A program made the translations under genes and the position numbers. From the NCBI RefSeq assembly GCF_014647495.1, contig NZ_BMPH01000018.1, positions 1 through 64,000 of the forward strand: a DNA stretch of 64,000 nucleotides, read 5' to 3'. Origin of the DNA: Glutamicibacter protophormiae. Its GTDB lineage: Bacteria; Actinomycetota; Actinomycetes; Actinomycetales; Micrococcaceae. A model generated the notes under the pieces. That model ran no database searches, was not told the DNA's origin, and saw nothing but the letters and a program-made list of their open reading frames with translations. This document shows, piece after piece, positions 8,463-17,111 of the stretch (position 1 is the stretch's first letter; each line of letters opens with the position of its first letter).

Positions 8463-10085
8463 ATGGCCAATATTCTCGAAGCTTCGTCCCACATAACACG
8501 TCCCCGAATCCCGAAGCCCAGTGAGCTGTCCAAGCTGCGTCATCAGCTCCAGGCCACCGACGGCCTGACCGCAAACGCCGCCATGGATGCCGCCTACAAC
8601 AACGAGCCCCACCCCGAAGCGGCCCCGCGGGTGCTGCCCTTCGGACGGCAGCTGAAGAACATGAGCGAGGTGCGCCATTTCTTCCGCACCAATCAGACGC
8701 CGATCTATTTCATCGGGGCGACACCGGTCAACCTGTTGGGTCTGGACCGATGGGTGAGGAAGTTCAGCTACATCACCTATTACGACGGGTGGGACGGACA
8801 GCATCCGCGCGTCTTCACCCCCAGCGAGAAACACTATATGGAATTCGACAGCGCCGAGGAGATCAACAACTGGCTGCTGGAGAACTCGGAGGTCCGCGAA
8901 TTCATCGACTCCCAGCGCACCGTCGGCGGACCAAAACCCAAGGTTGCCATGGTGTTCTTCGACGAAGAGACCGAATCCATCTGCGAGGAGCTGGGTTACG
9001 ACCTGATCCTTCCCCCGGCTTCCCTGCGCACCGAACTTGATTCAAAAATCGTCACCACCAAGCTGGGCAACGCCGCCGGGGCTCCTTCGGTGCCCAACAT
9101 GCTGGGCACCGCTTCCAGCTACCACGAGTTACTGGCCCTGGCCCGCAAGGGCAAGCTCGGAGACGACTTGGTGGTGCAAACCCCCTACGGGGATTCGGGC
9201 AAAACAACATTCTTCATCGCCAACGAAGAGAACTGGAACCAGTATTCGAAGTACATTCTCGGCGAAGACCTCAAGGTCATGAAGCGCATCAACAACCAAC
9301 CGGTCGCGGTCGAGGCGGTCCTGACCCGCTGCGGCACCGTGGTGGGGCCGATCCTCACCGAACTGGCCGGCTACAAGGAGCTCACCCCCTACAAGGGAGG
9401 GTGGTGCGGCAATGAGATGCACCCCGACATCCTCACGGACTCGCAGCGAGCGCGGGCCATCGAGCTGGTACGGAATGTCGGCAGCGGCCTGCAGAAGACC
9501 GGGTACCGCGGCTTCTTCGAGGTCGACGTGCTGGTGGACACCGACACCGACGAGGTGTACCTCGGCGAGCTGAATCCGCGCATTTCCGGGGCCAGCGCGA
9601 TCACCAACGTCACCGCCGGCGCCTATGCGGACGTTCCGCTGTTCCTCTTCCACCTGTTGGAGTACTTGGACGTGGACTTCATGCTGGATGTGGACGAGAT
9701 CAACGAACGCTGGCAGGAGATGTCAGGGGCTGATGTGTGGAGCCACATGATCATCAAGGAAACCGACGACATCCTCCAATACCTGACCCATGCGCCCCGC
9801 ACGGGCAACTACTACCTCGATTCCCGGGGCAAACTGCAATTCTCACGCTCCGCCCTGGACTGGCACCAGCTGCAGAACCACAAGGAAGCGTTCTTCCTGC
9901 GCATCTACGGGGAGCACGACTACCGCTGGAAGGGAGCCGATCTTGGGGTCCTGGTCACCAAGGCCAAGCTGCAGTACGAAGGCAAGAAAAAAACCAAGCT
10001 CACCATCGATGCCAAGCATTTCATTTCCTCCATCCGCTCCCAGTACAAGGGCATCGACGTACCTCCCAATGAGAATGGAAACTGA
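8463..10085 (+). CDS. ATP-grasp domain protein (putative carboxylate-amine/peptide ligase)
   Basis: A 540-aa protein with an ATP-grasp catalytic core. Its N-terminal ~170 residues resemble a preATP-grasp region (FIGATPVNLLGLDRWVRKFSYITYYDGWDGQHPRVF). The central part holds the nucleotide-binding loop VVQTPYGDSGKTTFFIA and, further on, FEVDVLVDTD and LGELNPRISGAS. The acidic and asparagine residues of ELNPR are the expected Mg-ATP ligands. Members of this superfamily join a carboxylate to an amine, thiol or imidazole through an acyl phosphate; biotin carboxylase is one relative. No biotin carrier or carboxyltransferase is nearby, so a biotin carboxylase label would be unsafe. The next gene overlaps its 3' end, so the two are probably co-translated. 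Substrate unknown. Confidence 0.75.
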   Translation: MANILEASSHITRPRIPKPSELSKLRHQLQATDGLTANAAMDAAYNNEPHPEAAPRVLPFGRQLKNMSEVRHFFRTNQTPIYFIGATPVNLLGLDRWVRKFSYITYYDGWDGQHPRVFTPSEKHYMEFDSAEEINNWLLENSEVREFIDSQRTVGGPKPKVAMVFFDEETESICEELGYDLILPPASLRTELDSKIVTTKLGNAAGAPSVPNMLGTASSYHELLALARKGKLGDDLVVQTPYGDSGKTTFFIANEENWNQYSKYILGEDLKVMKRINNQPVAVEAVLTRCGTVVGPILTELAGYKELTPYKGGWCGNEMHPDILTDSQRARAIELVRNVGSGLQKTGYRGFFEVDVLVDTDTDEVYLGELNPRISGASAITNVTAGAYADVPLFLFHLLEYLDVDFMLDVDEINERWQEMSGADVWSHMIIKETDDILQYLTHAPRTGNYYLDSRGKLQFSRSALDWHQLQNHKEAFFLRIYGEHDYRWKGADLGVLVTKAKLQYEGKKKTKLTIDAKHFISSIRSQYKGIDVPPNENGN

Positions 10086-11307
10086 TTCGGCAGGCCCGCC
10101 AGGCGACGGCGTCCTTCCCGCTCGGCCGGAGCCGCAAGGCGCCCTGTCCATCGCGGGCTGGCAGGCCCCGCAGAACGTCAAACGCTCGTTCCAGAACATC
10201 GCGCGCATCCACCCGACCGTACGGGTCTCACGCGGCGACGGGCCGATCGTCAAGCTGCCGCTGGCCGAGGAGAAGCTCGGCAAGCTGGAGGTCGCCAAAT
10301 CCAGCTTCACCGATCCGGCCTTGACGGTGCGCGGGGTCATCCATGCGACGAACACCGACGCGGTGCTCGTCATCCACAACGGGCGGATCCTGTGGGAGAA
10401 GTACTACAACACGATGACGGCGCAGAGCGACCATCTGCTGATGTCGGTGAGCAAAACGCTGGTGGGCACCCTGGCCGGAGCACTCATCGACGCCGGGCTG
10501 CTGGATGCTTCCCGGCAGGTCTGCAGCTATGTTCCCTCGCTGGCGCGCAGCGGCTACGCCGGGGCGAGCGTGCGCGACCTCCTGGATATGCGTTCGGGCA
10601 TCCAGTTCTCGGAGGAGTACCTGGATCCCAACGCCGAGGTGCGCCTGCTGGAAGAGGCCATTGGCTGGGCGCCGGAGCGCGGGTCGATCGGCCCGATCGG
10701 GATGTACGACTTCCTGCTGACGCTCAAGGCGAAGGGGCCCCATGGCGGAGCATTCGAGTACCGCTCCTGCGAAACGGACGTGCTGGGCTGGGTCTGCGAG
10801 GCCTCCGGTTCAGCGCCGCTGCAGCAGCTGCTGTCAGAATATGTATGGTCGAAGCTCGGCGCCCAGCAGGACCTGCTGATGGGTGTGGACCAATACGGAA
10901 CCGGCATGTTCGACGGCGGCTTCAACACCACGCTGCGGGATCTGGCCCGCTTCGGGCACGTCTACGTCAACGGCGGCCGCGCGCTGACCGGCAAGCAGGT
11001 TGTCTCCCCGGCCTGGATCGAGGACAGCTTCCGGCAAAGCGATGAGCTTTTCCAGGCGTTCGCGCAGTCTCCGGGAGAGAACCTGATGCCCGGGGGCCGG
11101 TACCGCAACCAGATCTGGTTCCCCAATCCCACCACGAACGCGGCGGTGGCGCTGGGCATCCACGGGCAGATGATCTACATGGACCCCGCGGTGAAGCTGG
11201 TGGCGGTCAAGCTCTCCAGCTGGCCGCTGCCCCAGGACGCGTCCAAGCTCTTCCCCACCCTACGGGCCTTCGAAGCAGTGGCTCGGCATCTGGGAAGCTC
11301 GGCCTGA
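10069..11307 (+). CDS. Serine hydrolase, class C beta-lactamase / DD-peptidase fold
   Basis: A ~412-aa serine hydrolase of the penicillin-recognising fold. The catalytic motif SVSK is at residues 126-129 (Ser126, Lys129). YRSCETDVLGW supplies the second, Tyr-containing motif and GIHGQM the third (H-x-G type) motif. There is no signal peptide, so it is probably cytoplasmic, unlike true beta-lactamases. It more likely resembles 6-aminohexanoate-dimer hydrolase or EstB-type amidases/esterases. The longer open frame starts at 9790, but that part is antisense-like low-complexity sequence inside the upstream gene. ATG 10069 or ATG 10075 gives a start overlapping the ATP-grasp gene by 17 or 11 bases, typical of translational coupling. 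A ligase paired with a hydrolase suggests a shared substrate, unknown here. Confidence 0.8.
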   Translation: MRMETDSAGPPGDGVLPARPEPQGALSIAGWQAPQNVKRSFQNIARIHPTVRVSRGDGPIVKLPLAEEKLGKLEVAKSSFTDPALTVRGVIHATNTDAVLVIHNGRILWEKYYNTMTAQSDHLLMSVSKTLVGTLAGALIDAGLLDASRQVCSYVPSLARSGYAGASVRDLLDMRSGIQFSEEYLDPNAEVRLLEEAIGWAPERGSIGPIGMYDFLLTLKAKGPHGGAFEYRSCETDVLGWVCEASGSAPLQQLLSEYVWSKLGAQQDLLMGVDQYGTGMFDGGFNTTLRDLARFGHVYVNGGRALTGKQVVSPAWIEDSFRQSDELFQAFAQSPGENLMPGGRYRNQIWFPNPTTNAAVALGIHGQMIYMDPAVKLVAVKLSSWPLPQDASKLFPTLRAFEAVARHLGSSA

Positions 11308-11325
11308 AGCGGAGACCACGGCGCA

Positions 11326-11360
11326 ACGCCCCGGATACAGCCTGGCGGCATCCGGGGCGT
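11326..11360. terminator. Bidirectional terminator between convergent genes
   Basis: ACGCCCCGGAT (11326-11336) pairs with ATCCGGGGCGT (11350-11360). It lies between the serine hydrolase stop and the stop of the decarboxylase on the other strand. Confidence 0.7.
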
Positions 11361-11377
11361 CCTGGTGCGCTTCGCCG

Positions 11378-14119
11378 CTAGCTGTCCTCGGCGAATTCGC
11401 GCAGCGCGCGGTTCGTGAAGACCTGGTAACCCAGGTCCGGATGGTACCCGTGGATCTCCCTGGTATCGAGCACATCCATGTAGCGCATGATGTCCATGGT
11501 GACGACCTGCCCCGGCACCAGCACCGGGAAACCCGGCGGGTAGGGCGTGACGAATACCGCTGACACGACGCGTTGCCCGGCGCCGATGCGCTCCTTGATC
11601 TGGGCCGAGGACAGGAACTCCGTGGCCGGGTCCTTGTAGGTCAGGTAATAGGCGGCGCGCATGTTGCCGCTGCCGCCACCGCCGTCGAACTCCGGGGCGA
11701 ACGAGCTGAAATCGGGCAGCGGGATCTTTCCCGGTCCTTCCACGGTGCCCATCGCCAGCACCCGGCCGTCGATCCGGCTCTGGCGTTCCAGGCTCTCGGC
11801 GATCTTCACCAGCACCTCGATCAGGTGCGCCGCGGCCGAACGGGTGGTGCCGATGTTCGTCATCAGCAGCACCGAGCTGCGGCTGGTCTTGTTGACCTGG
11901 ATCGAATGACCATCCATCAGGTAGGTGTGCTTGAACGTGTCCCCGTCCACCCCGGTCCGGCTGATGTCCAGCGTCAACCGCGACGGATCCACCACAAGCT
12001 CGTCCTGCTGCCAGGATTCGTCCCAGACCGCCAACCCGTCCCGCACCGGATTCGCCGTGCGCGTGGCACGGTATTCCTCCGGGATCAGGTCCGCGGTGTT
12101 CAGGATGCGGAAGTACTTGTTCAGCAGCTTGTTCCGGCTCACCGCCCGGGCGATGGACTGAGCCAGGTCCACCTGGCGCTGGACCAGCGCGTAGCCTTCA
12201 AGCTCCGCCTGCCGACGCCCGATGTCCAGCGAAGCGAGGATCTGGTAGTTCGGCGAGGTCGAGGTATGCGTCATATAGGCTTCGCGGAAGGTATTCAGGT
12301 TCCTGGCAGCGAAATCCTGGTCGTAGATGTGGATCATCGACCCCTGGCGCAGGGAGGTCAGGGTCTTGTGGGTCGATTGGGTGGAATACACCCGCAAGCG
12401 CACGGTTTCGGGATCCGGGATCAGCCGGGTGCGCAGCCAGAGCCCGTCATTGGACGGATCCGAGGACGTGCCGGGCTCGGGCAGCGCCGCAGCCTGGGCC
12501 GCGTAGCGTTCGCGGTACTCGTCGGTCTCCATGCGCTTTTCCATGCGCGCCGCGGCGGTCATGCCGGTGCGCTGGCGGTAGATCGGATGGAAACCGGCGA
12601 AGGCGAACCAGGCCTCGTCCCAGAGGAACACCAGGTCGGGCTTGATGGCCAGGCACTCCTCCATGACCTTGCGCGGGTCGTAGATGATCCCGTCGAAGGT
12701 GCAGTTGGTCAGGGTGAGCATCTTGACCTTGTGCAGCAGCCCCTCGCGGCGCAGCTGCAGCAGCCGGCCCTTGATCTCTTCCAGCGGCACCGCGCCGTAC
12801 ATGGAGTGCTCGTTGAGCGGGTAGGCCTCCAGGTAGCTCACGTTCGCCCCGGCCAGCACCAGGGAATAGTGGTGCGACTTGTGGCAGTTGCGGTCCACCA
12901 GCACGATGTCCCCCGGGGCGAGGATCGACTGGTGCACGATCTTGTTCGCGGTCGAGGTGCCGTTGGTGACGAAGTAGGTGCGGTGGCTCTGGAAAGCCCG
13001 GGCGGCCAGCTCGTGCGCCTTCTTGATGGAGCTCTGCGGGTCCAGCAGCGAGTCCAGCCCGCCGGAGGTCGCCGAGGTTTCGGCCAGCAGCAGGTTCTTG
13101 CCGTAGAAGTCCACCAGGTCCCGGGCCCACGGCGAGTTCTTCACCGAGGCCGCGCGGGAAATCGGCAGCGCGTGGAAGACCCCGCCGGGGCGCTTGGCGT
13201 ACTTCTGCAGCGCGGCGAAGAACGGGGTGTCGTAGCGGTCGGTGATTTCGGCGAGGATCGACAGGTGCAGGTCCATGCGGTCGTTGCGCGAGAAGATGCG
13301 TCGGAAGCGCCCGGTGATCTCGTGGGCGATGGATTCCAGCGCCACCCCGGCGATCAGGTACACCGGCAGCTCGGGGCGCAGCTTTTCAAGGATCTGTTCC
13401 AGATCGAGCAGCCCCTGGATCTGGCGCCGGGAGGTGAAGTACCCGTTCATCCGCCCGGCGATGAAGTTCTGCAGCGTGGAGCTGAGCCGACGGCTGGATT
13501 CCAGCGAATACCTGGCCGAGAGCACCACCGACTGGATGGAGGGGTTGATGACGATCGCCGCCAGCGCGTCCTCGACGCTGGGCACCACCACGAAGTTGTA
13601 GTGGAACGGATCGGTGCGCTGGCGCTGCTCGAGGATTTCCTCCGTGAAGCGCTCGATCTCCTCGGCCGGGCCGTTGTCCACCAGCAGGATCTCCACCTGG
13701 GGAACCGCGCGGGCGCTGTCCTGGCGGGAGGCTCCGTTGGCGGTGCCGTGTTCTGCGGACTCGGGCGCGGCGTTGTCGTGGCCCTCGGCGTCGAAGTACT
13801 GGGTCTGGGTCCGGAAGGTCTGGTTGGCCTGATAGACCAGGCGCATGGCGTCCTCGTAGTGCCCGTCGGACATCAGGGCGGCCACGTGGTTGAAGAACTC
13901 CAGTCCCGGATTGGCCCAGTAGGGTTCGATCGAGGACAGCAGCCCGAGCAGCCGCCCCGCTTCCTGCTCGTTCTCTCGCCGGCCGGCGTCGTCCACCGGG
14001 GTGGAGGAGATCTCGCTGAGTACATAGCCCAGGTGTTCCCACGCGTCCTTGCGTTTTCTCCACGCGCTCTCCGGCGTCGCGATTGCCTGGTAGTTGCTCT
14101 TGGCTAACCTCGTTGTCAC
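11378..14119 (-). CDS. Orn/Lys/Arg family basic amino acid decarboxylase
   Basis: A large PLP enzyme of about 913 aa in fold-type I. The N-terminal ~300 residues form the wing/response-regulator-like domain (PQVEILLVDNGPAEEIERFTEEIL...). The aminotransferase-like core follows, with FVTNGTSTANKIVHQSILAPGDIVLVDRNCHKSHHYS, LVFLWDEAWFAFAGFHPIYR and the PLP-lysine segment STQSTHKTLTSLRQGSMIH. The C-terminal domain ends near FAEDS. It should decarboxylate ornithine, lysine or arginine to putrescine, cadaverine or agmatine; the substrate cannot be fixed from sequence. The open frame extends to 14245, but GTG 14119 is the better start: it has AGAGG upstream and opens TTRLAKSNYQAIATPESAW. The family is usually ~710-760 aa, so this is a long form with an extended N terminus. 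Confidence 0.88.
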   Translation of the reverse strand: MTTRLAKSNYQAIATPESAWRKRKDAWEHLGYVLSEISSTPVDDAGRRENEQEAGRLLGLLSSIEPYWANPGLEFFNHVAALMSDGHYEDAMRLVYQANQTFRTQTQYFDAEGHDNAAPESAEHGTANGASRQDSARAVPQVEILLVDNGPAEEIERFTEEILEQRQRTDPFHYNFVVVPSVEDALAAIVINPSIQSVVLSARYSLESSRRLSSTLQNFIAGRMNGYFTSRRQIQGLLDLEQILEKLRPELPVYLIAGVALESIAHEITGRFRRIFSRNDRMDLHLSILAEITDRYDTPFFAALQKYAKRPGGVFHALPISRAASVKNSPWARDLVDFYGKNLLLAETSATSGGLDSLLDPQSSIKKAHELAARAFQSHRTYFVTNGTSTANKIVHQSILAPGDIVLVDRNCHKSHHYSLVLAGANVSYLEAYPLNEHSMYGAVPLEEIKGRLLQLRREGLLHKVKMLTLTNCTFDGIIYDPRKVMEECLAIKPDLVFLWDEAWFAFAGFHPIYRQRTGMTAAARMEKRMETDEYRERYAAQAAALPEPGTSSDPSNDGLWLRTRLIPDPETVRLRVYSTQSTHKTLTSLRQGSMIHIYDQDFAARNLNTFREAYMTHTSTSPNYQILASLDIGRRQAELEGYALVQRQVDLAQSIARAVSRNKLLNKYFRILNTADLIPEEYRATRTANPVRDGLAVWDESWQQDELVVDPSRLTLDISRTGVDGDTFKHTYLMDGHSIQVNKTSRSSVLLMTNIGTTRSAAAHLIEVLVKIAESLERQSRIDGRVLAMGTVEGPGKIPLPDFSSFAPEFDGGGGSGNMRAAYYLTYKDPATEFLSSAQIKERIGAGQRVVSAVFVTPYPPGFPVLVPGQVVTMDIMRYMDVLDTREIHGYHPDLGYQVFTNRALREFAEDS

Positions 14120-14420
14120 GGTTGCCGTTGTCCTCTCAGCTCTGCAGCACGAACCGATACTTGATCGGTGACGGAAGCGTCCTGCGCTGCCTTCTAATCG
14201 AGACAATAGGCGAAATTGGCCGCAGATTGATGAGCAGAAGCACATATGACGGATTATGATCGGCTATCAGCCAAGAATTTTCCTGTTGTTTACCCGGGGC
14301 GCGGCTGCGGTCCCCGCGCGACGGCACGACGCGGCAAAACTCCCGGATTACCGCGCTGGATGCGGCACTGGATGCGCCTGTTCCCCGCTGGGGCCTCGGC
14401 GGCGCAGGCCCTTCGCGCTG
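14120..14420 (-). other. Intergenic region upstream of the decarboxylase
   Basis: No gene is supported here. It lies between the AsnC stop and the decarboxylase start and must hold the decarboxylase promoter. The part around 14160-14290 is visibly AT-richer than its surroundings. I could not single out a convincing -35/-10 pair. Confidence 0.5.
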
Positions 14421-15386
14421 CTATCGGGCGGTTGTCGGAGTGGTCAGCCGTCCTCCGCGCTTTCGGGCCCCGAGCACCAGCGAGGTGCGGATCTGCACCA
14501 GCTGGCCCCAGTCGGTCTGCGCGATGAACCGGTACAAGTCCTGCTGCGACGGCACCGTGACGTCCACCAGCAGCTGCGCGTCCCCGGCGATGGCCGCCAG
14601 GTAGCGGACCTGGGGCAGCGCGCGCAGGCGCTGGCCGAGGTCGTCGATGTGCTCCGGCGAGACCTGGACCCACAGCAGCGCTTCGACGGGAAGTCCCAGC
14701 AGGGCCGGTTCGACCAGGGTGCGGATGCTGATGTGCTCGCCGCGCAGCAACGCCTCCACCCGGCGAGCTACCGAGGATTCGCCGAGTTTCACCTGTCGCG
14801 AGATCGCCTCGATGCTCGCCCGGCCGTCCCGGCGCAGCGCTTCGATGATCGTCAGGTCTGTTGCGTCCAGTTCCCCGGCCGGTTGCCAGGCAGTACGTTC
14901 GCCGCCGAATTCGGGCTCCAGCATCCGCAGCTGAGCCGGTGACAGGTTCCCGGCCTGCCAGCCCCTGATGGTCTTGAAGAACTTCAGGATCGGGTACACC
15001 TGGATCTGGCTCAGCCCGGGAGTGGCCGGAAGCTGGAGGGTGAGGATTTCGTCCAGTCCCCCGTCGTAGTGCAGTTCGCTGACCACGTCGCTCTGGCCGG
15101 TCACCATGTAGGTGAAGCTCGTGTCCGCCCGGGCGGACAGCGCCTCGCTGGCCACCGGGACCGTGCCCGGAACGCAGTTCAGGGCCGCGATCACCGCTCC
15201 GGCCCGGTGGCGGATGGCGGCGATGTTCACCATGCCCTCCTCCAGCAGCGCAGCCCCGTGGCGGGCCACCGTGCGTTCGGGCTCGTCCAGCACCTTGGCA
15301 ATCTTGCGCCAGGTGGCCCGGCCGTCGACTTGGAGGGCCATGACAATGCGCTGCTCGAGTTCGCCCAACACCTGAAGATCAACCAT
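14421..15386 (-). CDS. Lrp/AsnC-family regulator with two tandem AsnC units
   Basis: A 321-aa regulator built from two Lrp/AsnC repeats. The first helix-turn-helix is near residues 5-45 (LGELEQRIVMALQVDGRATWRKIAKVLDEPERTVARHGAALLEEG), followed by a RAM-type sensory domain. The second starts near residue 165 (LDATDLTIIEALRRDGRASIEAISRQVKLGESSVARRVEALLRG) with its own RAM domain. Such double proteins are common in Actinobacteria and usually sense amino acids or related molecules. The ATG at 15386 (MVDLQVLGELEQR) fits the family better than the longer frame from 15467. It is divergent from the DUF5058 operon and upstream of the decarboxylase, so either could be its target. Confidence 0.87.
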   Translation of the reverse strand: MVDLQVLGELEQRIVMALQVDGRATWRKIAKVLDEPERTVARHGAALLEEGMVNIAAIRHRAGAVIAALNCVPGTVPVASEALSARADTSFTYMVTGQSDVVSELHYDGGLDEILTLQLPATPGLSQIQVYPILKFFKTIRGWQAGNLSPAQLRMLEPEFGGERTAWQPAGELDATDLTIIEALRRDGRASIEAISRQVKLGESSVARRVEALLRGEHISIRTLVEPALLGLPVEALLWVQVSPEHIDDLGQRLRALPQVRYLAAIAGDAQLLVDVTVPSQQDLYRFIAQTDWGQLVQIRTSLVLGARKRGGRLTTPTTAR

Positions 15387-15625
15387 GACTTCAACTGTCG
15401 GGCTATTTCGCCGGCAACGCAACATCTGTCGGCCGGGCCGCGGACAGATGGCGATTTCAGCTGCCAATTGCCCTCACAAACGGCTCCGGATTCCTTGAAA
15501 CGGGGGAAATCGACAGAAAATTGGCGAGAATCCCCAATTCTTGCCAATAGGGGCCGGGAAGGGCGACCGTTAAAGCAACGAGATCCACCTCACACTCCGC
15601 ATCGACCTCCCTGCAAGGAACCACC

Positions 15626-16372
15626 ATGCAAACGCCTTTCGCCGTGGCAGCCGCCGACCCGAGCTCGACGAACATCTGGGCCATCGCCAATACGCCGATC
15701 CTCTGGATCTGCATCCTGGGCGTTTTCGCCGTCATTTTCGTCCAGACGGTGCTCTACGCCAAGGCCGCCAAGGCCGCCGCTCCGCACATCGAGATGCCGG
15801 CCCGGGAGTTGAAAGAGGCATTCCGCGCCGGCGCGGTGGCCTCGATCGGCCCCTCGCTGGCCGTGGTGCTGGTCGCCATCGCGTTGCTGGCGTTGTTCGG
15901 CACCCCGGCGGTGCTGGTGCGCATCGGCCTGATCGGCTCGGCCGCCGCCGAAACCGCCTCGGCCAGCATCGCCGCCGGCACCATGGGCGCGTCGCTGGGC
16001 GGGGACAGCTATACCCAGCAGGTCTTCGCCGTCGCGTTCATGGCCATGAGCCTGTCCGGGGCGATGTGGATGCTGTGCACGCTGATCATGACCCCGCTGC
16101 TGAAGAAGGGCGGCAAGTCGCTGGCCAAGCGCAACCCGGCGGTCATGGCGCTGATCCCCACCGCCGCGCTGCTGGGCGCCTTCTCCGCGCTGACCATCGC
16201 CGAACTGCCGAAGTCCAACGTGCACCTGATCCTCGTCGGGATTTCCGCCGCGTCCATGGGCCTGTGCCTGTACCTGGCCAAGGCCCTGAACCAGAAATGG
16301 CTCAAGGAATGGGCGCTGGGCATCTCCATCGTCATCGCCCTCGTCTCCGCCTACTTCCTGCACACCGCCTAA
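15626..16372 (+). CDS. DUF5058-family integral membrane protein, putative transporter subunit
   Basis: A 248-aa polytopic membrane protein with about 7 hydrophobic segments. Segment content (IWAIANTPILWICILGVFAVIFVQTVLYAKAAKAA, then a conserved GAVASIGPSLAVV stretch and SASIAAGTMGASLGGD) fits the DUF5058 family, recognised by memory of the family rather than a search. Function is unknown. It is the first gene of a tight three-gene run, 9 bp before the next membrane protein, ending with an M20 amidohydrolase. The pair of membrane proteins next to a peptidase/aminoacylase suggests an importer for an acylated or peptide-like substrate; this is inference. The ATG at 15626 follows CAAGGAACCACC. 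Confidence 0.72.
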   Translation: MQTPFAVAAADPSSTNIWAIANTPILWICILGVFAVIFVQTVLYAKAAKAAAPHIEMPARELKEAFRAGAVASIGPSLAVVLVAIALLALFGTPAVLVRIGLIGSAAAETASASIAAGTMGASLGGDSYTQQVFAVAFMAMSLSGAMWMLCTLIMTPLLKKGGKSLAKRNPAVMALIPTAALLGAFSALTIAELPKSNVHLILVGISAASMGLCLYLAKALNQKWLKEWALGISIVIALVSAYFLHTA

Positions 16373-16381
16373 GGACCGATC

Positions 16382-17101
16382 ATGAGCTCAACCTCGCTTT
16401 CCTCCAGCGCCGCTGCTTCCATGGAGCGCTTCGACCGGCAGACCAGCCGCTACGGGTCCATCACCATGACCCTGGGGCTGATCCTCTCGCTGGCCGGCCC
16501 GATCTACATCGCCTTCTTCAGCGGCATGGAAGTGACCGCCAGCATGGTCTGGGTCGCGCTGCTGGCCGTGGCCGCCACCTTCGGGGTGCTGTGGGTGGTC
16601 GAACCGCTGACCTACTTCCCGATCCTCGGCTCCGCCGCCATGTACCAGGCGTTCATGATCGGCAACATCTCCAACAAGCTGCTGCCGGCGGCCATCGTGG
16701 CCCAGTCGGCCATCAACGCCAAACCCGGCACCAAGCGCGGCGACCTGGCCGCGGTGATGGCCATCTGCGGGGCGGCCACCGTGCACCTGACCAGCCTGCT
16801 GCTGTTCGTGGGCGTGCTGGGCACCTGGCTGGTGCACAACATCCCGGTCGAGGTCATCGAGGTCGCCCGCCTGTACATCCTGCCGGCGCTGATGGGCGCG
16901 GTGCTGGTGCAGTGCATCGTCTCCATGAAGGCGCTGCGCCCGACCATCATCGCGGTGGCCGCGGCCCTGCTGGTGAACTTCGCGGTCATCCCGCTGGTCC
17001 CGGCCGTCGGCCCCTTCGCCACCGCCCTGGTCGTCGCCGCCTCCATCGTCTTCTCCTGGGTGCTGCGCCAGCGCACCGCCCAGGCCGCCACCGAGAACTA
17101 G
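16382..17101 (+). CDS. Integral membrane protein, partner of the DUF5058 protein
   Basis: A 239-aa protein with about 6-7 hydrophobic segments. I do not recognise a named family with certainty. Its gene follows the DUF5058 gene by 9 bp and precedes the M20 gene by 10 bp, so the three are almost certainly one transcript. A conserved-looking central loop (SAAMYQAFMIGNISNKLLPAAIVAQSAINAKPGTKRGDL) separates two groups of helices. Two small membrane proteins of similar size, both without a nucleotide-binding partner, would fit a heteromeric secondary transporter or channel. Confidence 0.7.
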   Translation: MSSTSLSSSAAASMERFDRQTSRYGSITMTLGLILSLAGPIYIAFFSGMEVTASMVWVALLAVAATFGVLWVVEPLTYFPILGSAAMYQAFMIGNISNKLLPAAIVAQSAINAKPGTKRGDLAAVMAICGAATVHLTSLLLFVGVLGTWLVHNIPVEVIEVARLYILPALMGAVLVQCIVSMKALRPTIIAVAAALLVNFAVIPLVPAVGPFATALVVAASIVFSWVLRQRTAQAATEN

Positions 17102-17111
17102 GAAAACCGCC

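Noticed and set aside
8463-10085. Label as biotin carboxylase
   Set aside because: ATP-grasp core present, but no biotin carrier domain, carboxyltransferase or partner nearby, and the N terminus differs.
11573-14107. 844-codon plus-strand open frame opposite the decarboxylase
   Set aside because: Shadow of a real, motif-bearing gene on the minus strand; no recognisable domain.
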